A stretch of 64,000 nt of DNA from Luteolibacter luteus (GCF_012913485.1 NZ_CP051774.1:5208001-5272000); one strand, 5' to 3'; counted from the stretch's first letter, positions 7,772 through 17,981 are shown. Translations and numbers: made by a program. Notes: generated by a model from the letters alone, not told the origin.

Positions 7772-8625
7772 CAGCGGAAGCGGTCGCGGGTATCGGGTTG
7801 CTTGAAGGGCTTTGTCAGGAAGATCCGGACGGCGTCGTTGAAGCGCTTCGGATCCTCGTTGGAAATCATGTGGGTGGCTCCGCTGAAGATCTGAAGCTGC
7901 GACTTCGGGATGCTCTGGAAAATGAGCAGGGTATGCTCGTTCCGGATCACATCGCGATCTCCGGCCATGACCAGCACGGGCGACGCGATCTTCTTCAGAT
8001 CGCTTGCCGGGATGTCCGGTTGCTTGAGCATCAGGTCCATCTTCTCCAGTTCGAGGGAAATGGCGGCATTGGGGCCTTTCTCGGCGGCTTGTTCATTCAT
8101 CCGCTTCTTCTCGGCCTGGATGAAGTCGATCAGCCAAGGCTCGATGCCATCGGGAGTGAGATTGGCGCCCATGATCGCGAGCTTTCCAACCTTGTCCGGA
8201 TGATGGATCGCGAGCAGAAGCCCGAGGATGCCGCCATCGCTCCAGCCAACGATGTTCACCGACTTGAGTTCGAGTGAATCGAGAAGCATGTCGATGTCTT
8301 CGGCCATCTGTTCGTAGTTCAGCGTACCCTCTCCCTTTCCGCTGCGGCCATGGCCCCGGCTGTCGACGGCGATCACCAGGAAGCTCAGCGCGAAGTGGCG
8401 AATCTGAGGAGCCATGGTCTCGATGCTGCCGCCGTTCGGATGGAGCAGCAGCAACGGTTGCCCGCCGCCATAGGTCTCGTAGTAGAGCCCGATCCCGTTG
8501 ACCTTGGCGGTCTTGCCCGCTTTCGGGTTCTTGCCGTAGCCGGGAAAGTCTTTGGCGGGCGAAGCGACGGTGAAGCCGACGAGGACCAGCAGGCAGGATA
8601 TCAGGGCGCGGCGTCCGGCGTTCAT
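7771..8625 (-). CDS. Secreted alpha/beta hydrolase
   Basis: A 284-residue hydrolase with an N-terminal signal peptide (residues 1-24). Fold motifs: HPNGG oxyanion turn (about 63), DSRGHGRSG (about 92-100), nucleophile elbow GWSDGG (Ser about 129), acid in GDRDVI (about 223) and catalytic His in GATHMI (about 251). This layout is that of lipase/esterase-type or haloperoxidase-like family members. It is the first gene of a tight minus-strand run with mobA-like and mrp. Exact substrate unknown. Confidence 0.85.
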   Translation of the reverse strand: MNAGRRALISCLLVLVGFTVASPAKDFPGYGKNPKAGKTAKVNGIGLYYETYGGGQPLLLLHPNGGSIETMAPQIRHFALSFLVIAVDSRGHGRSGKGEGTLNYEQMAEDIDMLLDSLELKSVNIVGWSDGGILGLLLAIHHPDKVGKLAIMGANLTPDGIEPWLIDFIQAEKKRMNEQAAEKGPNAAISLELEKMDLMLKQPDIPASDLKKIASPVLVMAGDRDVIRNEHTLLIFQSIPKSQLQIFSGATHMISNEDPKRFNDAVRIFLTKPFKQPDTRDRFR

Positions 8626-8632
8626 GGATGGA

Positions 8633-8998
8633 TCAGGCTCGCGCGGCTTCCGGCCAGAAGGCCAGCACGAGGAACGCGAGAATGGCGATGGAAATGCCGA
8701 CGTATTCGTGGGGCTTCAGGATTTCCTGGAGCAGCAGAACGGCGATCAAGTTTCCGATGACGATCGAGCCCGCGCCGAAGAGGGCGACGGTGCGGCCAAG
8801 GCCGCCGGCGGCATAGACGTAGAGCTGGCCGAGCACGGCGATCTGGCGGATGACGGTGTAGCTGAGGAACCACCAGGTGAAAAAGTTCGCGAGGGTGAAG
8901 CCCTGCGCCTTCATGGCCCGTGCTCCCAAATAGTCGGAGATCGAAAAGAGCAGCTGGGAGGCAATGACGATGAACGCCGGTGATTTCAGGAAGGACAC
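8633..8998 (-). CDS. Small four-helix membrane protein (EamA/DMT-like)
   Basis: About 121 residues with four predicted transmembrane helices and a C-terminal pattern (LLLQEILKPHEYVGISIAIL) like the second half of an EamA or small multidrug resistance transporter. No ATG is available at the N-terminus; GTG at 8998 gives a compact membrane protein, and another GTG at 9037 would add 13 residues. It precedes the secreted hydrolase by 7 bases and may be in the same operon. A half-size DMT protein would need to work as a dimer; that is inference. Confidence 0.65.
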   Translation of the reverse strand: MSFLKSPAFIVIASQLLFSISDYLGARAMKAQGFTLANFFTWWFLSYTVIRQIAVLGQLYVYAAGGLGRTVALFGAGSIVIGNLIAVLLLQEILKPHEYVGISIAILAFLVLAFWPEAARA

Positions 8999-9096
8999 GC
9001 CGATGACATGCGGGAGCCGGGGCGCAGGGTCAAGCACCCCCGGTGTCGTGCAACCTTGACGACGGGGCGGCGGGGCTCAGCATCCGGGCGAAGCCC

Positions 9097-9453
9097 ATGA
9101 GCGAAGCCTGCCAGATCGAGATCCGCCGCCTGAAGGTGAAGACCTACATCGGCGTGCCGGAAGATGAGCGGACGGGAGCCCAAGAGCTGCTGGTGACGGT
9201 GAAGATCACGCCGCGCGTGGGCTTCTCCGAGACCGGGGATGAGATCGAGCAGACCGTCGACTACGCCGCGCTGGCGGAAGGGCTGAAGGTGCTGGCTCTG
9301 GCGAAGCCGCGGAAGCTGATCGAGACGCTTGCCTCGGACATCGCGGATCTGGTGCTCAGCCACCCCTTGGTGGCTGCGGTGGAAGTGATGGTCGAGAAGT
9401 TCATCCTGCCGGACACGGAGTGCGTGGCGGTGCATCTGAAGAGGTCTCTCTAG
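9097..9453 (+). CDS. folB: Dihydroneopterin aldolase
   Basis: A 118-residue cytosolic enzyme of folate synthesis that converts 7,8-dihydroneopterin to 6-hydroxymethyl-7,8-dihydropterin and glycolaldehyde. Family motifs are present in order: IRRLKVKTYIGVPEDER (9-25; substrate-binding Glu in the P-E-D-E-R region), TVDYAAL (about 54-60), KLIETLASDIA (about 74-84) and the late VEKFILP, where K is the expected catalytic lysine. The ATG at 9097 gives the standard family length; upstream in-frame starts add a non-conserved extension. No other folate genes are adjacent. Confidence 0.9.
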   Translation: MSEACQIEIRRLKVKTYIGVPEDERTGAQELLVTVKITPRVGFSETGDEIEQTVDYAALAEGLKVLALAKPRKLIETLASDIADLVLSHPLVAAVEVMVEKFILPDTECVAVHLKRSL

Positions 9454-9481
9454 GAATAAGGTGCCCGCTGTGATCCCGTCG

Positions 9482-9751
9482 CTAGGGTTCAAGCGGTGGT
9501 GGTAGCCATGCGTTCTGCTCCGATTTCACCGCCGCGTAGAACTCGATACCCCATATGGAACGGAGGTGCCCCTCGATCACCGACAGCGGCCGGAAAAGAT
9601 CCAGGTGCGATGCCGAGCCGAACAAGCGATGATCGATCCGCTGGCCGGAGATCATCCCCAGGTGGAGCTCGCTCTCTAACAAATACGCGGCGGTGTAGGC
9701 TCCTGATGCGATCAGGACGACAGCCCATAGCCACCGGACAGTCCGTTTCAC
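9482..9751 (-). CDS. Small single-pass membrane protein
   Basis: An 89-residue protein starting at a GTG that overlaps the stop codon of the Tricorn-like protease gene (GTGA), so its translation is probably coupled to the protease. Residues 5-24 (VRWLWAVVLIASGAYTAAYL) form a transmembrane helix; the rest is a short extracytoplasmic tail with conserved-looking RIDHRLFGS and a Pro-rich end. It is not a family I recognise. The coupling suggests a partner or membrane anchor for the protease, but this is inference. Confidence 0.6.
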   Translation of the reverse strand: MKRTVRWLWAVVLIASGAYTAAYLLESELHLGMISGQRIDHRLFGSASHLDLFRPLSVIEGHLRSIWGIEFYAAVKSEQNAWLPPPLEP

Positions 9752-12700
9752 TTCACCGGCTCTCCGGTCGATGGCGTGTAACCACTGCGATACTTCGGGA
9801 CAAAGTCGATGCGCTCCGCGGCGTCGACATCCTTGATGAGGACATCCACAGCCTTCTTTAGCTGCGGGTCTTCCCCGGCGACGAGTTGGCCTGGATCCGG
9901 CCAGACGATGTGATCCGGGACGGCGCCGTTCATCTCCATGTCCGTGCCGTCCTTCGGCGAGAACCATCCGCGAAAGGGGACACGCAGGGTTCCTGCATCG
10001 AGGATTTTTTCGCGCGTGGCAGAGATCACGCCGCCCGCGGTCGGGACACCGACGATGGGCCCGCGCTTCAGGGTCTTGATCGCATGTGCGAAGATCTCGG
10101 CATTCGAGAAAGAGTTCTGGTTGCACACCACCACCAGCGGCTTGTGCCAGGAAGCATAGACCTTGCGGTCTTGCGGATAGCCGGGATTCCCGCCGCGCGG
10201 GATGGTGACCGCATGTTGGGGCTGGCAGAGCACGGTGAGCAAGTGATCGGTGATGAACCCGCCGCCGTTGTCGCGGATGTCGATGACGAGGCCTTCCTTG
10301 CCGTGGCCGGCGGCATAGATCTCGCGCTCGAATTGTTCGAACTCATCCCAATACATCCGCGCGATGTGGACGTAACCGAGACGGCCGCCGGACATCTCTT
10401 CGACGCGCTTGCGGTTATCGAGCACGACCTGCGCCTCGGCGAGATCGCGGGCCTGTTCGTAGCTGATGGGATTGAGATCGTGGACGTGCTCCTTGCCCTC
10501 CTTGTCGCGGACCACCAGCTCGATGTCGCGATCCAGACGGCCATTCATGAAGCGGTGAACCGGCATGGTGCCATCGATGGCACGGCCATTGATCTTCACG
10601 ATGGTATCACCCGCCTGCACCGGTGGCTTGCAGAGCGCGGCAGGGCTGCCTGCGATCACCGAGGCGACCGTGAGCGGCGAGCCTGCACCGTTTCTTTGGA
10701 AGCGGATGCCGATGTGACGCGTTGATTGGAATTCCGCGCCTTCGTTCTCCCATGGCTTCGGCCAGACGGAGGAAATGAAGGTGAGGTGGGAGGCATTCAG
10801 TTCGCCCAGCATCATGCCGACGACGCCATCGAAAGTCGGGGAGTCCGGAGCGTGCGCGGCGGCTTCCTCATACTTGCCGAGGATCTTCATCCAATCCCGG
10901 CCATTCATCGAAGGATCGTAGAAACGATCACGCAAGGTGCGCCAGACGGAGCGATACCAGAGCCGCTGATGTGCGACGCGATCCCGCACCAGGCGTGCGG
11001 TGACCGGATAGCGGGTGATCTTGCCCTTCTTCAGCACGGCAGGCGTACGATCCACGATCCAGAAGAGGGAGCCATCCTTGTCGACGCGGATCGGGAGGCC
11101 GCGGAATTCCGCTTCATCCTGCATCGAGGCACCGTGGCGGGCTTCGATCTTGAAGAGCTTGTCGGTGGAGCTGTTCTTGCTCTGGAAAAGCAGCGACTTC
11201 GAATCGGCGGTCCACAGGATCCGCTCCGGCTCGATACCCCGGGTATTGAGGCGCACGATGCGATCGCTCAGGCCTTCGAAGTCGATGCGCATGCGCTTGC
11301 GCTTCGGCTTCTCCACTTCCTCTATCTTCTCCGGCAGAGCGTGCTTTGCCACCGAGTCTTCGGCGGGCTTTTCCTCCGGTTCTTCGTCGGCCTCGCCGGT
11401 GGTGGTGTCGCGTTCGCTGTCTTCCTGGCGATAAAGCGGGTCGTCGCGCATCGCGGACTCGGCATCGAGTTCGCGGCGATCGCGGGTCGAGCGGACGGCT
11501 TCCTCGATCTTCAGATCGACGTAGAAGAGGCCCATCTCATTGTTCAGGCGGCGGCCGGTGAAGGCGATGCGGCGGCCATCGGGCGACCACTTCGGCGAGC
11601 CTTCGAAATCCGGGTGGCGCGAGAGGTTGAAGGGCTCCTTCGAACCGTCCGCGGGCATGATATAAATGTCCCGGTTGAAGTTCTGGTCTTGCGCGGCAAA
11701 GACCAGCCAACCGGAGTCCGGAGACCAATCGAAGGTCGGCGCATCCCAGCACTCGAAGAGCATCTTGTCATCCGAGCCATCGGCATTCGCCACGTGAAGG
11801 TTTCCACCGCCGGAGATATAGGCGATGCGGGTGCCGTCCGGGCTCAGGCCCATGCGGCGCTTGGCCTCGGTACCCTTGGTTACCTGCTGCTCGTCAAAGC
11901 TCGATGCACGCCACCAGTAGGTATCGCTTTCCTTGCGGGAGATTCGCCAGATGTTCCGGTCGATGCCGTCGTCCTTCAGATAATAGATCCACTGTCCATC
12001 CGGGGAGAAGACCGCGTCTTCTTCCCGCGCATCGCTGCGGGTGATGCGGTTCGGCTCGCGAAGCACGGTGTCGCTGATCCACAGTTCGCCTTCGGCGCAG
12101 AAGACGAACTCCAGGCCGCTGGGGGAGAAATCCGCGTCCACCGTGCCGGTGATCTTGCGCAACTCCTGCGTGGTATCGGGTAAGTCCTCCTGCTGGCGGA
12201 TGGTGACCTGCTCCGCCTTGCCGCCTGGACGCCAGGTCCAGAGGTGAAAATCTCGGCGGAACACGATCACCGAGCCATCATCGGAAATCACCGGACGCAG
12301 CACGCCGTCGTCCTTGAAGCTGGTGAGCTGCTCGTCCTTCCCGCTGGCGAAGTCGCGGCTCCAGAGATTGAAGGTGCCATCCCGCTCGGAGACGTAATAG
12401 AAGCCGCTGCCGTCCGGCTTCCACATCGGGGAGCGGGCTTCGGCCTCTTCCTTGATGAGACTGGTGAAGGTCTTCGCCTTGATATCGTAGAGCCAGATCG
12501 AGGAAGCGCGCGGTCCGCGGTAGCCCTTGCGGTAAAGCTGTTCGCCCTCGCGGCAGAAGAGGACCTTCGACCCATCCGGGCTGTAGCGTGCGGATTGGCC
12601 CTTCTCGTTAAAGAGGTAGCTTTCGGGGGCGTCCTTGCGGAGGTCGATCTCGATCAGGCGCTCCGGCCGGAAGCCCGGTTCATCGCGTAGGCCACGGACG

Positions 12701-13092
12701 AGCGCGCGAGTGCCATCGGGCGTGATGTCCTCCAGGCTCGCGCCCTCGGAGTGGAAACTGTGCTGTGCGGCGGGTCCGCCGCTGGCGGGCATCGAGAAAA
12801 GCTGCAGGAAGCCCGCACGGCTGGAGCAGAAGTAGAGCGTCTTCCCGTCCGGCGAGTAATGGGGGAAGCTATCGCGCGCCGGGTGAGCCGTCAGGCGCTC
12901 GGCGAGGCCTCCCACCACGGGCACCGACCAGAGGTCATCCCGCCATTCGAAGGCGATGGTCTTTCCGTCCGGCGAGAGGGTCGGCCAACTGGCCATCAGG
13001 ATCTCGCCATCGGCAGGTGTCGCCGAGGAGCCCGGCTGCACCGCGGCGACAATCGCGGCGGACAGGAACGCTTGGAAACGCCGGGCAGACAT
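9748..13092 (-). CDS. Secreted Tricorn-like S41 protease
   Basis: A 1114-residue exported protein. Residues 1-24 are a signal peptide. Residues about 30-560 carry many PD40/TolB-like propeller blades (repeats of SPDGKxIAF and similar). Residues about 560-600 are a Glu/Lys-rich linker. A C1-type helical region follows (about 690-760), then a PDZ domain (about 790-880, with AGDTIVKINGRAIDG) and an S41 catalytic domain (about 890-1080). The catalytic Ser is probably Ser996 in NSFSNAEIF, with a GGG oxyanion region in DIRDNGGGF. This architecture is that of Tricorn core proteases, which degrade peptides released by other proteases. The location here is outside the cytoplasm, unlike archaeal Tricorn. 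Confidence 0.9.
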   Translation of the reverse strand: MSARRFQAFLSAAIVAAVQPGSSATPADGEILMASWPTLSPDGKTIAFEWRDDLWSVPVVGGLAERLTAHPARDSFPHYSPDGKTLYFCSSRAGFLQLFSMPASGGPAAQHSFHSEGASLEDITPDGTRALVRGLRDEPGFRPERLIEIDLRKDAPESYLFNEKGQSARYSPDGSKVLFCREGEQLYRKGYRGPRASSIWLYDIKAKTFTSLIKEEAEARSPMWKPDGSGFYYVSERDGTFNLWSRDFASGKDEQLTSFKDDGVLRPVISDDGSVIVFRRDFHLWTWRPGGKAEQVTIRQQEDLPDTTQELRKITGTVDADFSPSGLEFVFCAEGELWISDTVLREPNRITRSDAREEDAVFSPDGQWIYYLKDDGIDRNIWRISRKESDTYWWRASSFDEQQVTKGTEAKRRMGLSPDGTRIAYISGGGNLHVANADGSDDKMLFECWDAPTFDWSPDSGWLVFAAQDQNFNRDIYIMPADGSKEPFNLSRHPDFEGSPKWSPDGRRIAFTGRRLNNEMGLFYVDLKIEEAVRSTRDRRELDAESAMRDDPLYRQEDSERDTTTGEADEEPEEKPAEDSVAKHALPEKIEEVEKPKRKRMRIDFEGLSDRIVRLNTRGIEPERILWTADSKSLLFQSKNSSTDKLFKIEARHGASMQDEAEFRGLPIRVDKDGSLFWIVDRTPAVLKKGKITRYPVTARLVRDRVAHQRLWYRSVWRTLRDRFYDPSMNGRDWMKILGKYEEAAAHAPDSPTFDGVVGMMLGELNASHLTFISSVWPKPWENEGAEFQSTRHIGIRFQRNGAGSPLTVASVIAGSPAALCKPPVQAGDTIVKINGRAIDGTMPVHRFMNGRLDRDIELVVRDKEGKEHVHDLNPISYEQARDLAEAQVVLDNRKRVEEMSGGRLGYVHIARMYWDEFEQFEREIYAAGHGKEGLVIDIRDNGGGFITDHLLTVLCQPQHAVTIPRGGNPGYPQDRKVYASWHKPLVVVCNQNSFSNAEIFAHAIKTLKRGPIVGVPTAGGVISATREKILDAGTLRVPFRGWFSPKDGTDMEMNGAVPDHIVWPDPGQLVAGEDPQLKKAVDVLIKDVDAAERIDFVPKYRSGYTPSTGEPVK

Positions 13093-13219
13093 GCGTTGGA
13101 GGGACTACGGGAGGGTGGAGAGCGGGCTTTCAGGTGTTTAAGAAAGCTTAATCATCACCTCCCGCGCGGAGGGAAGCACATCGCCTGCCAAGTGGCAAGA
13201 GCCCGCCGCGGCCCTTCCT

Positions 13220-13684
13220 CTAACCACCTTGTGCTCTTGCGCAAAAGCGCCAGGCCAGACCCGAGATCACTCCTGCGGCAAGGCCGGGCCAGAGAGTCGG
13301 GTCCCAATGCCAGAGCACGATTTTTGCGTAGCAGGTCAGCGCGGTCACGGCGATGGCGAGGATCTTGGCGAGCGGGTCCCGGCAGGTTAGCAGGGCGTGG
13401 ATGCAGAACCATGCGTGACCGGAAACCGGCGGCTGTCCGGTGAGGGGACGGGACAAGCATAAGATCGCGACCACTGCGTCGATGATCCATCGGGGCTTGC
13501 CATGGGGCCTTTCCGCGATCCGGCTGGCGATGAAGGCTCCGGCCAGCGCCGCCGCCGGGACGTAATACCAGAGGCGGTAGGTCCGGGCCTGGCCTTCGAA
13601 CGCTGCCGCCGCGTAGATGGTCGTCAGCAGCGCGCAGCCTAGCGCTGCCTGCCATTTCGTGCGTCCCGAGGTCTCCGTTCCCAT
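13220..13684 (-). CDS. Multi-pass membrane protein of unknown function
   Basis: A 154-residue protein with about four to five hydrophobic segments separated by short basic loops (for example AALGCALLTTIYAAAAF, LWYYVPAAALAGAFIA, ILAIAVTALTCYAKIVLW). The ATG at 13684 opens a frame starting MGTETSG; the longer open frame upstream runs antisense to the next gene and is rejected. No family recognised. It is divergent from the glycosidase at 13809. Confidence 0.6.
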   Translation of the reverse strand: MGTETSGRTKWQAALGCALLTTIYAAAAFEGQARTYRLWYYVPAAALAGAFIASRIAERPHGKPRWIIDAVVAILCLSRPLTGQPPVSGHAWFCIHALLTCRDPLAKILAIAVTALTCYAKIVLWHWDPTLWPGLAAGVISGLAWRFCARAQGG

Positions 13685-13808
13685 GTCCTGCTGCTGGCAT
13701 ACGGTGAGGCATCCCACAAAATGACGAGGGCAGGAACGATACTTCGCCCTTGCGCGGGGTTTCATGAAAGCTGAGTGACAGCTTTTCCCGGTCTTTTTCG
13801 CCCGCTTC

Positions 13809-15179
13809 ATGCAATCGATCCGTGCCATTCTCTGCCTAACGGCTGCCCTGTTCACCTCGCCCCTCGTGGCGGCGCCACCGGCCGTGGCGGAGGCGAAGAT
13901 CTCTTCGAGCCGCTCGGTCGCGACGCTGGCGAACCGAAAGGCAACCCTGAGTGGAAAGACGGAGCTCCGGCTGACTGCCGGGGGTGATCCGATGCCGGGG
14001 AGCTTCATCAATTTCACCTCGCCGGATTCGTGGTTGATCCTGGAGCAGGTGAAGCCTTCGAAGGTGATCTCCTCCTATCTGGACCGCTTGTTCGTGGATG
14101 GCGAGCCGGCGAAGATCGACCATAACCTGCGCGTGACGGCCTACGGGTCCGGGGCGGTGGTCATTCCGCATGGCCCGAAGTTCGAGGCGATGAGCGTTTA
14201 TGATGCGAAGTCGCTTTCCGGTCCGGCGATGGGTCTGAAGTGTTACGAGAAATACGATGATGCGAAGCTCGGCTCGATGAAGGGGGCGATCAGCTCCTTT
14301 CGCTTGAAGCGAGGCTACATGGCCACCATCGCGGAGAACGAGGACGGCACCGGCATCAGCAAGAACTACGTGGCGCAGGATGCTGACATTGAAGTGAAGC
14401 CGCTCCCGCCTGAGCTGGATAACAAGGTTCGCTTTGTCCGAATCTTTCCGTGGCGCTGGACCAGCAAGAAGGGAATCGCAGGCGGGATCTGGCAGAACCT
14501 GAACGTCGGCTGGTTCTATGACTGGAACATCGAGCAGCGCACCACGCCGGACCTCGAGTATGTGCCGATCAAGCAGAAGCGTTATTGGCCCGGGCTGAAC
14601 CAGGATTGGAAGGAGAAGGGATCGCTCCACTTGCTTGGCTTCAATGAGCCGGATCGACCGGACCAAGCGAAGATGACGCCGGATGAAGCGATCGCGGGAT
14701 GGCCTGAGCTTCTCGGGACGGGGCTGCGGCTTGGCTCGCCCGCGGTCTCGGATGGGGGATTGGGCTGGCTTTATCAGTTCATGGAGAAGGCCGATGCGGC
14801 GAAGCTGCGCGTCGACTTCATCGCGGTGCATTACTATCGCGCGGTCGGTGATCCCGGCGATGGGAAGGCGGCGGCCTCGCAGTTCCACAATTTTCTCAAG
14901 GACATCCATGAGCGCACGAACCGTCCGATCTGGATCACGGAGTGGAACAACGGTGCGAACTGGACCGGCGGCAAGGATCCCGACGCGAAGGAGCAGAAGA
15001 AGGCGATCGAGGAGATGATTGAGATGCTCGACAAGACGCCCTTCGTCGAACGCTATGCGCTCTACAACTGGGTGGAGGACTGCCGCGCGCTGCAGGACAA
15101 GGACGGGAAGCTGACACCGGCAGGCGACGTGTATCGGGACAAGGTTTCGCCCGCCGGCTACAAGCAGGAGAAGAAGTAG
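13809..15179 (+). CDS. Secreted Asl1-like glycoside hydrolase (GH128-type)
   Basis: A 456-residue exported protein: signal peptide 1-21 (cleavage near LVAAPP), an N-terminal beta-rich region (about 30-200) and a C-terminal TIM-barrel typical of the Glyco_hydro_cc/Asl1 family (about 205-440). The acid/base Glu lies in LGFNEPDRPDQ (about 282) and the nucleophile Glu in WITEWNNG (about 381). Known GH128 members cut beta-1,3-glucans. A W-P-x-L segment and HYYRAVG support the fold. The N-terminal region may bind carbohydrate. Family assignment is firm; substrate is inferred. Confidence 0.85.
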   Translation: MQSIRAILCLTAALFTSPLVAAPPAVAEAKISSSRSVATLANRKATLSGKTELRLTAGGDPMPGSFINFTSPDSWLILEQVKPSKVISSYLDRLFVDGEPAKIDHNLRVTAYGSGAVVIPHGPKFEAMSVYDAKSLSGPAMGLKCYEKYDDAKLGSMKGAISSFRLKRGYMATIAENEDGTGISKNYVAQDADIEVKPLPPELDNKVRFVRIFPWRWTSKKGIAGGIWQNLNVGWFYDWNIEQRTTPDLEYVPIKQKRYWPGLNQDWKEKGSLHLLGFNEPDRPDQAKMTPDEAIAGWPELLGTGLRLGSPAVSDGGLGWLYQFMEKADAAKLRVDFIAVHYYRAVGDPGDGKAAASQFHNFLKDIHERTNRPIWITEWNNGANWTGGKDPDAKEQKKAIEEMIEMLDKTPFVERYALYNWVEDCRALQDKDGKLTPAGDVYRDKVSPAGYKQEKK

Positions 15180-15548
15180 GGGCTTGTTTTGACGAAAACG
15201 GCGTTGCCGAACTGGCCGGGGACCACTGGTTGTTTCCCGCCTGTTATGCCTGTTAAAACAGGAGAAATAACAGGCTGGGGTGCACCGGAGTCGAAGTGGC
15301 CCTTGAAGATTTCTTGACGGAGTGGGTAGAGGCGAGGACGTGGGAATTTGGATCGGCATGTTGAAGGGATTTACCGCTCAATCATGGCGTATCCGGGCGA
15401 TGGGTTTCTACTGTCACATCCGTGAAAAACGAGAGGCGGGGACGTCGTGGTCCCACTGTCGCATCTTGCGGGATGCGGGGAGATAGGTGTATCGCAAGGC
15501 GGTTGAATAGAAGGGCGGGTGCTTCCGTTTCCTTCTTATCTTCCTGTC
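15180..15548 (+). other. Intergenic region with short palindromic repeats
   Basis: No credible gene was found. At 15240-15274 there are two copies of CCTGTT and two of AACAGG (CCTGTTAT at 15240-15247 and ATAACAGG at 15267-15274 form a perfect outer dyad, with another CCTGTT/AACAGG pair inside). It could be an operator or a weak terminator for the glycosidase; there is no T-run. Confidence 0.4.
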
Positions 15549-16256
15549 ATGAAACCGGTCCTCCACATTCTTGCGCTGCTTGTGGCCTTTGCGGGTGGCT
15601 TCCTTATCCGTGGTCTTTGGAAGGAGGGGGAAAGAGAGCCTTCTGCTGAGGTAGCCCGGCTGGCCAAGGTTCAGAGTCAGGTGGGGCCGCCGCTGTCTTC
15701 CGGTGCGGTGGTCCACGACTCCGCCCAGCGACCGGAGGCCGGGTCAAAGGGGAACTATATCCAGCTCGATCGCAAGGTGGCGGATGCGCTGGCGGTGAAT
15801 GCTTCGCCGGACTTGAAGCTGATGCGGATGGGTCTGGACGGGGAGCAGGTCAAAGCCGTGCACGAGATCCAGAAGGAGGGGCAGGTGGCATTGAAGGAGA
15901 TCGAGAAGGCGCATGCGACGCCGAAGTCCGATGCGCAGGGGGAGTATGTGGAGATCAGAGCCTTTCCAGAGGATCGGGAGAAGTGGCTCGGGGGGATGAT
16001 CGGGAAGCTGCGCGATCTGTTAGGGGATGACCGGGCGGAGGTAGTGGCGCGGATCATCGCGTATCAGGACAACGATCAGGAGGTGGGACTTTATCGTCGC
16101 GAGGTGTTCGTGACGGACGGGGACCAGGAAGGGAAGGCGCGGATCGAGGAGAGGGTTTTCGATGGGGAGGGGAAGCACATCGATAGCGATTATGAGGTGG
16201 TGGATGCAAACACGCTAGGCCGGTGGGGGCATGTGTTGGAGGGCGGGGAGAGGTAG
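15549..16256 (+). CDS. Membrane-anchored protein of unknown function
   Basis: A 235-residue protein with an N-terminal signal anchor (residues 4-20, ILALLVAFAGGFLIRG) and an otherwise hydrophilic, helical, charged extracytoplasmic region. Residues about 50-110 include regular E/K-rich helices (VKAVHEIQKEGQVALKEIEKA). The C-terminal part is beta-rich with alternating charges. The start is the ATG that gives the signal anchor. No family recognised. Confidence 0.6.
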   Translation: MKPVLHILALLVAFAGGFLIRGLWKEGEREPSAEVARLAKVQSQVGPPLSSGAVVHDSAQRPEAGSKGNYIQLDRKVADALAVNASPDLKLMRMGLDGEQVKAVHEIQKEGQVALKEIEKAHATPKSDAQGEYVEIRAFPEDREKWLGGMIGKLRDLLGDDRAEVVARIIAYQDNDQEVGLYRREVFVTDGDQEGKARIEERVFDGEGKHIDSDYEVVDANTLGRWGHVLEGGER

Positions 16257-16550
16257 AGGGGGGAGAGTTGGAAAAGCGCATGATGGGGCTGGGGCCGAGG
16301 CAAGCAAGTGAGCCAAGGTGGAAGCACTGTCGCCGGTATTGAATGGCGAAGCGGGCTGATAGCCGTTTGGTGTTTGGAGGTCCACGCGGTGGCGAGCGGC
16401 TGCTATCTGGCAGCGGCCCTTGAGGGTTTTCTCAATCCGGGTATTGAAGGGATAGCCGAGGGACAGCTCTGCGGGGCGGAGGCTCCGCTGTCCCGGAGGT
16501 AGAGCCTCTGGTGGTGGGCTGATCGAGCGCCGTTCGGGGCTCCTTGAGGG
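16257..16550. other. Intergenic region with a GGGACAGC/GCTGTCCC hairpin
   Basis: Only weak short frames occur here. A perfect 8-bp dyad (16460-16467 with 16487-16494) has a GC-rich loop that can fold further. It may be the terminator or a repetitive extragenic element shared by the convergent genes; no T-run is present. Confidence 0.4.
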
Positions 16551-17005
16551 CTATTCTTCGGAACGCACCCGTGCTTCTTCTTCGAGCGGGGCGGCGAAGT
16601 AGCCGTGAAAGAGGCATTCCATGAGATACTGCTTCATGAAGGGTCCGATGCCGCCCAGACGCTGGTATTGGGCGACGTGGACGAGTTCGTGCCTCATGAC
16701 CCGGGAGTGGCCGTGGAGGATGTAGATTCCCCGGCCAAGGGTCATCCCGGCGGGGGCGAAGACGGGAAAACCCCAGCTCTCCGCGAGTTTCAAAACCGGC
16801 TGGGGCAGGGGAGTGGGAATCGGATTGATCTCCAGCACCCGGATTCCCTCCGGTGACTCAATCTCGAGCTCCGCGGCGAAGGCGAGATCCTGCGCCTCCA
16901 GTGGCTTGCCCTCGGCGAGAATCCTCCGCTCTTGGTCCTGCGCCCATCGCGAGGTGACCGGAGCGATGCCGGACGCCAGCGTGAGCGCGAGACCGAGCGG
17001 GATGA

Positions 17006-17009
<4 letters not shown>
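16551..17009 (-). CDS. HExxH-containing membrane-associated protein
   Basis: A 152-residue protein with an N-terminal hydrophobic segment (residues 1-18) and the zinc-protease-type motif [15 protein letters not shown] at about residue 106. This resembles the DUF4157/eCIS-core and minigluzincin-like proteins, in which the HExxH helix is retained in a small domain. A G-Y-F-A segment follows near the end. Its ATG overlaps the sdhB stop (ATGA), so it is translated from the sdhB transcript. Active peptidase or a degenerate fold cannot be told apart from sequence. Confidence 0.65.
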
Positions 17010-17758
<749 letters not shown>

Positions 17759-17842
17759 GATCGTGAAATGGAGGATCGCCCGGACGGGTGTTCGCCGGGC
17801 CACGCGCCCGAAGGTAGATTGTCGGCGGCCGGGCGCTAGTCG

Positions 17843-17905
17843 AAAAAGCCGGTTTCGGGCTCGGAACCATCAGGATTTTTCCTGCCGGGCATGAAACCGG
17901 CTTTT
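17843..17905 (-). terminator. Palindromic terminator between sdhB and the SLBB gene
   Basis: A perfect 13-bp inverted repeat (AAAAGCCGGTTTC at 17844-17856, complement at 17893-17905) encloses a 36-base loop that folds into a smaller CAGGA/TCCTG hairpin. On the minus strand it ends in TTTTT, so it should stop transcription from the SLBB gene before sdhB. Confidence 0.7.
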
Positions 17906-17981
17906 CCAAGGACTTCCCCCTGCTTGGGGGGCGGAAGATCGAGACTCCTCCAACAAGGGGGAGCGTTGTCGCCTCACCCGT

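Noticed and set aside
9482-10126. Longer minus-strand frame of 214 codons
   Set aside because: Most of it is antisense-free overlap with the Tricorn-like gene in another frame; only the last 89 codons, from the GTG at 9751, look like a membrane protein.
16308-16502. A 64-codon frame downstream of the membrane-anchored unknown gene
   Set aside because: It covers the hairpin region, lacks a ribosome site and has biased composition.
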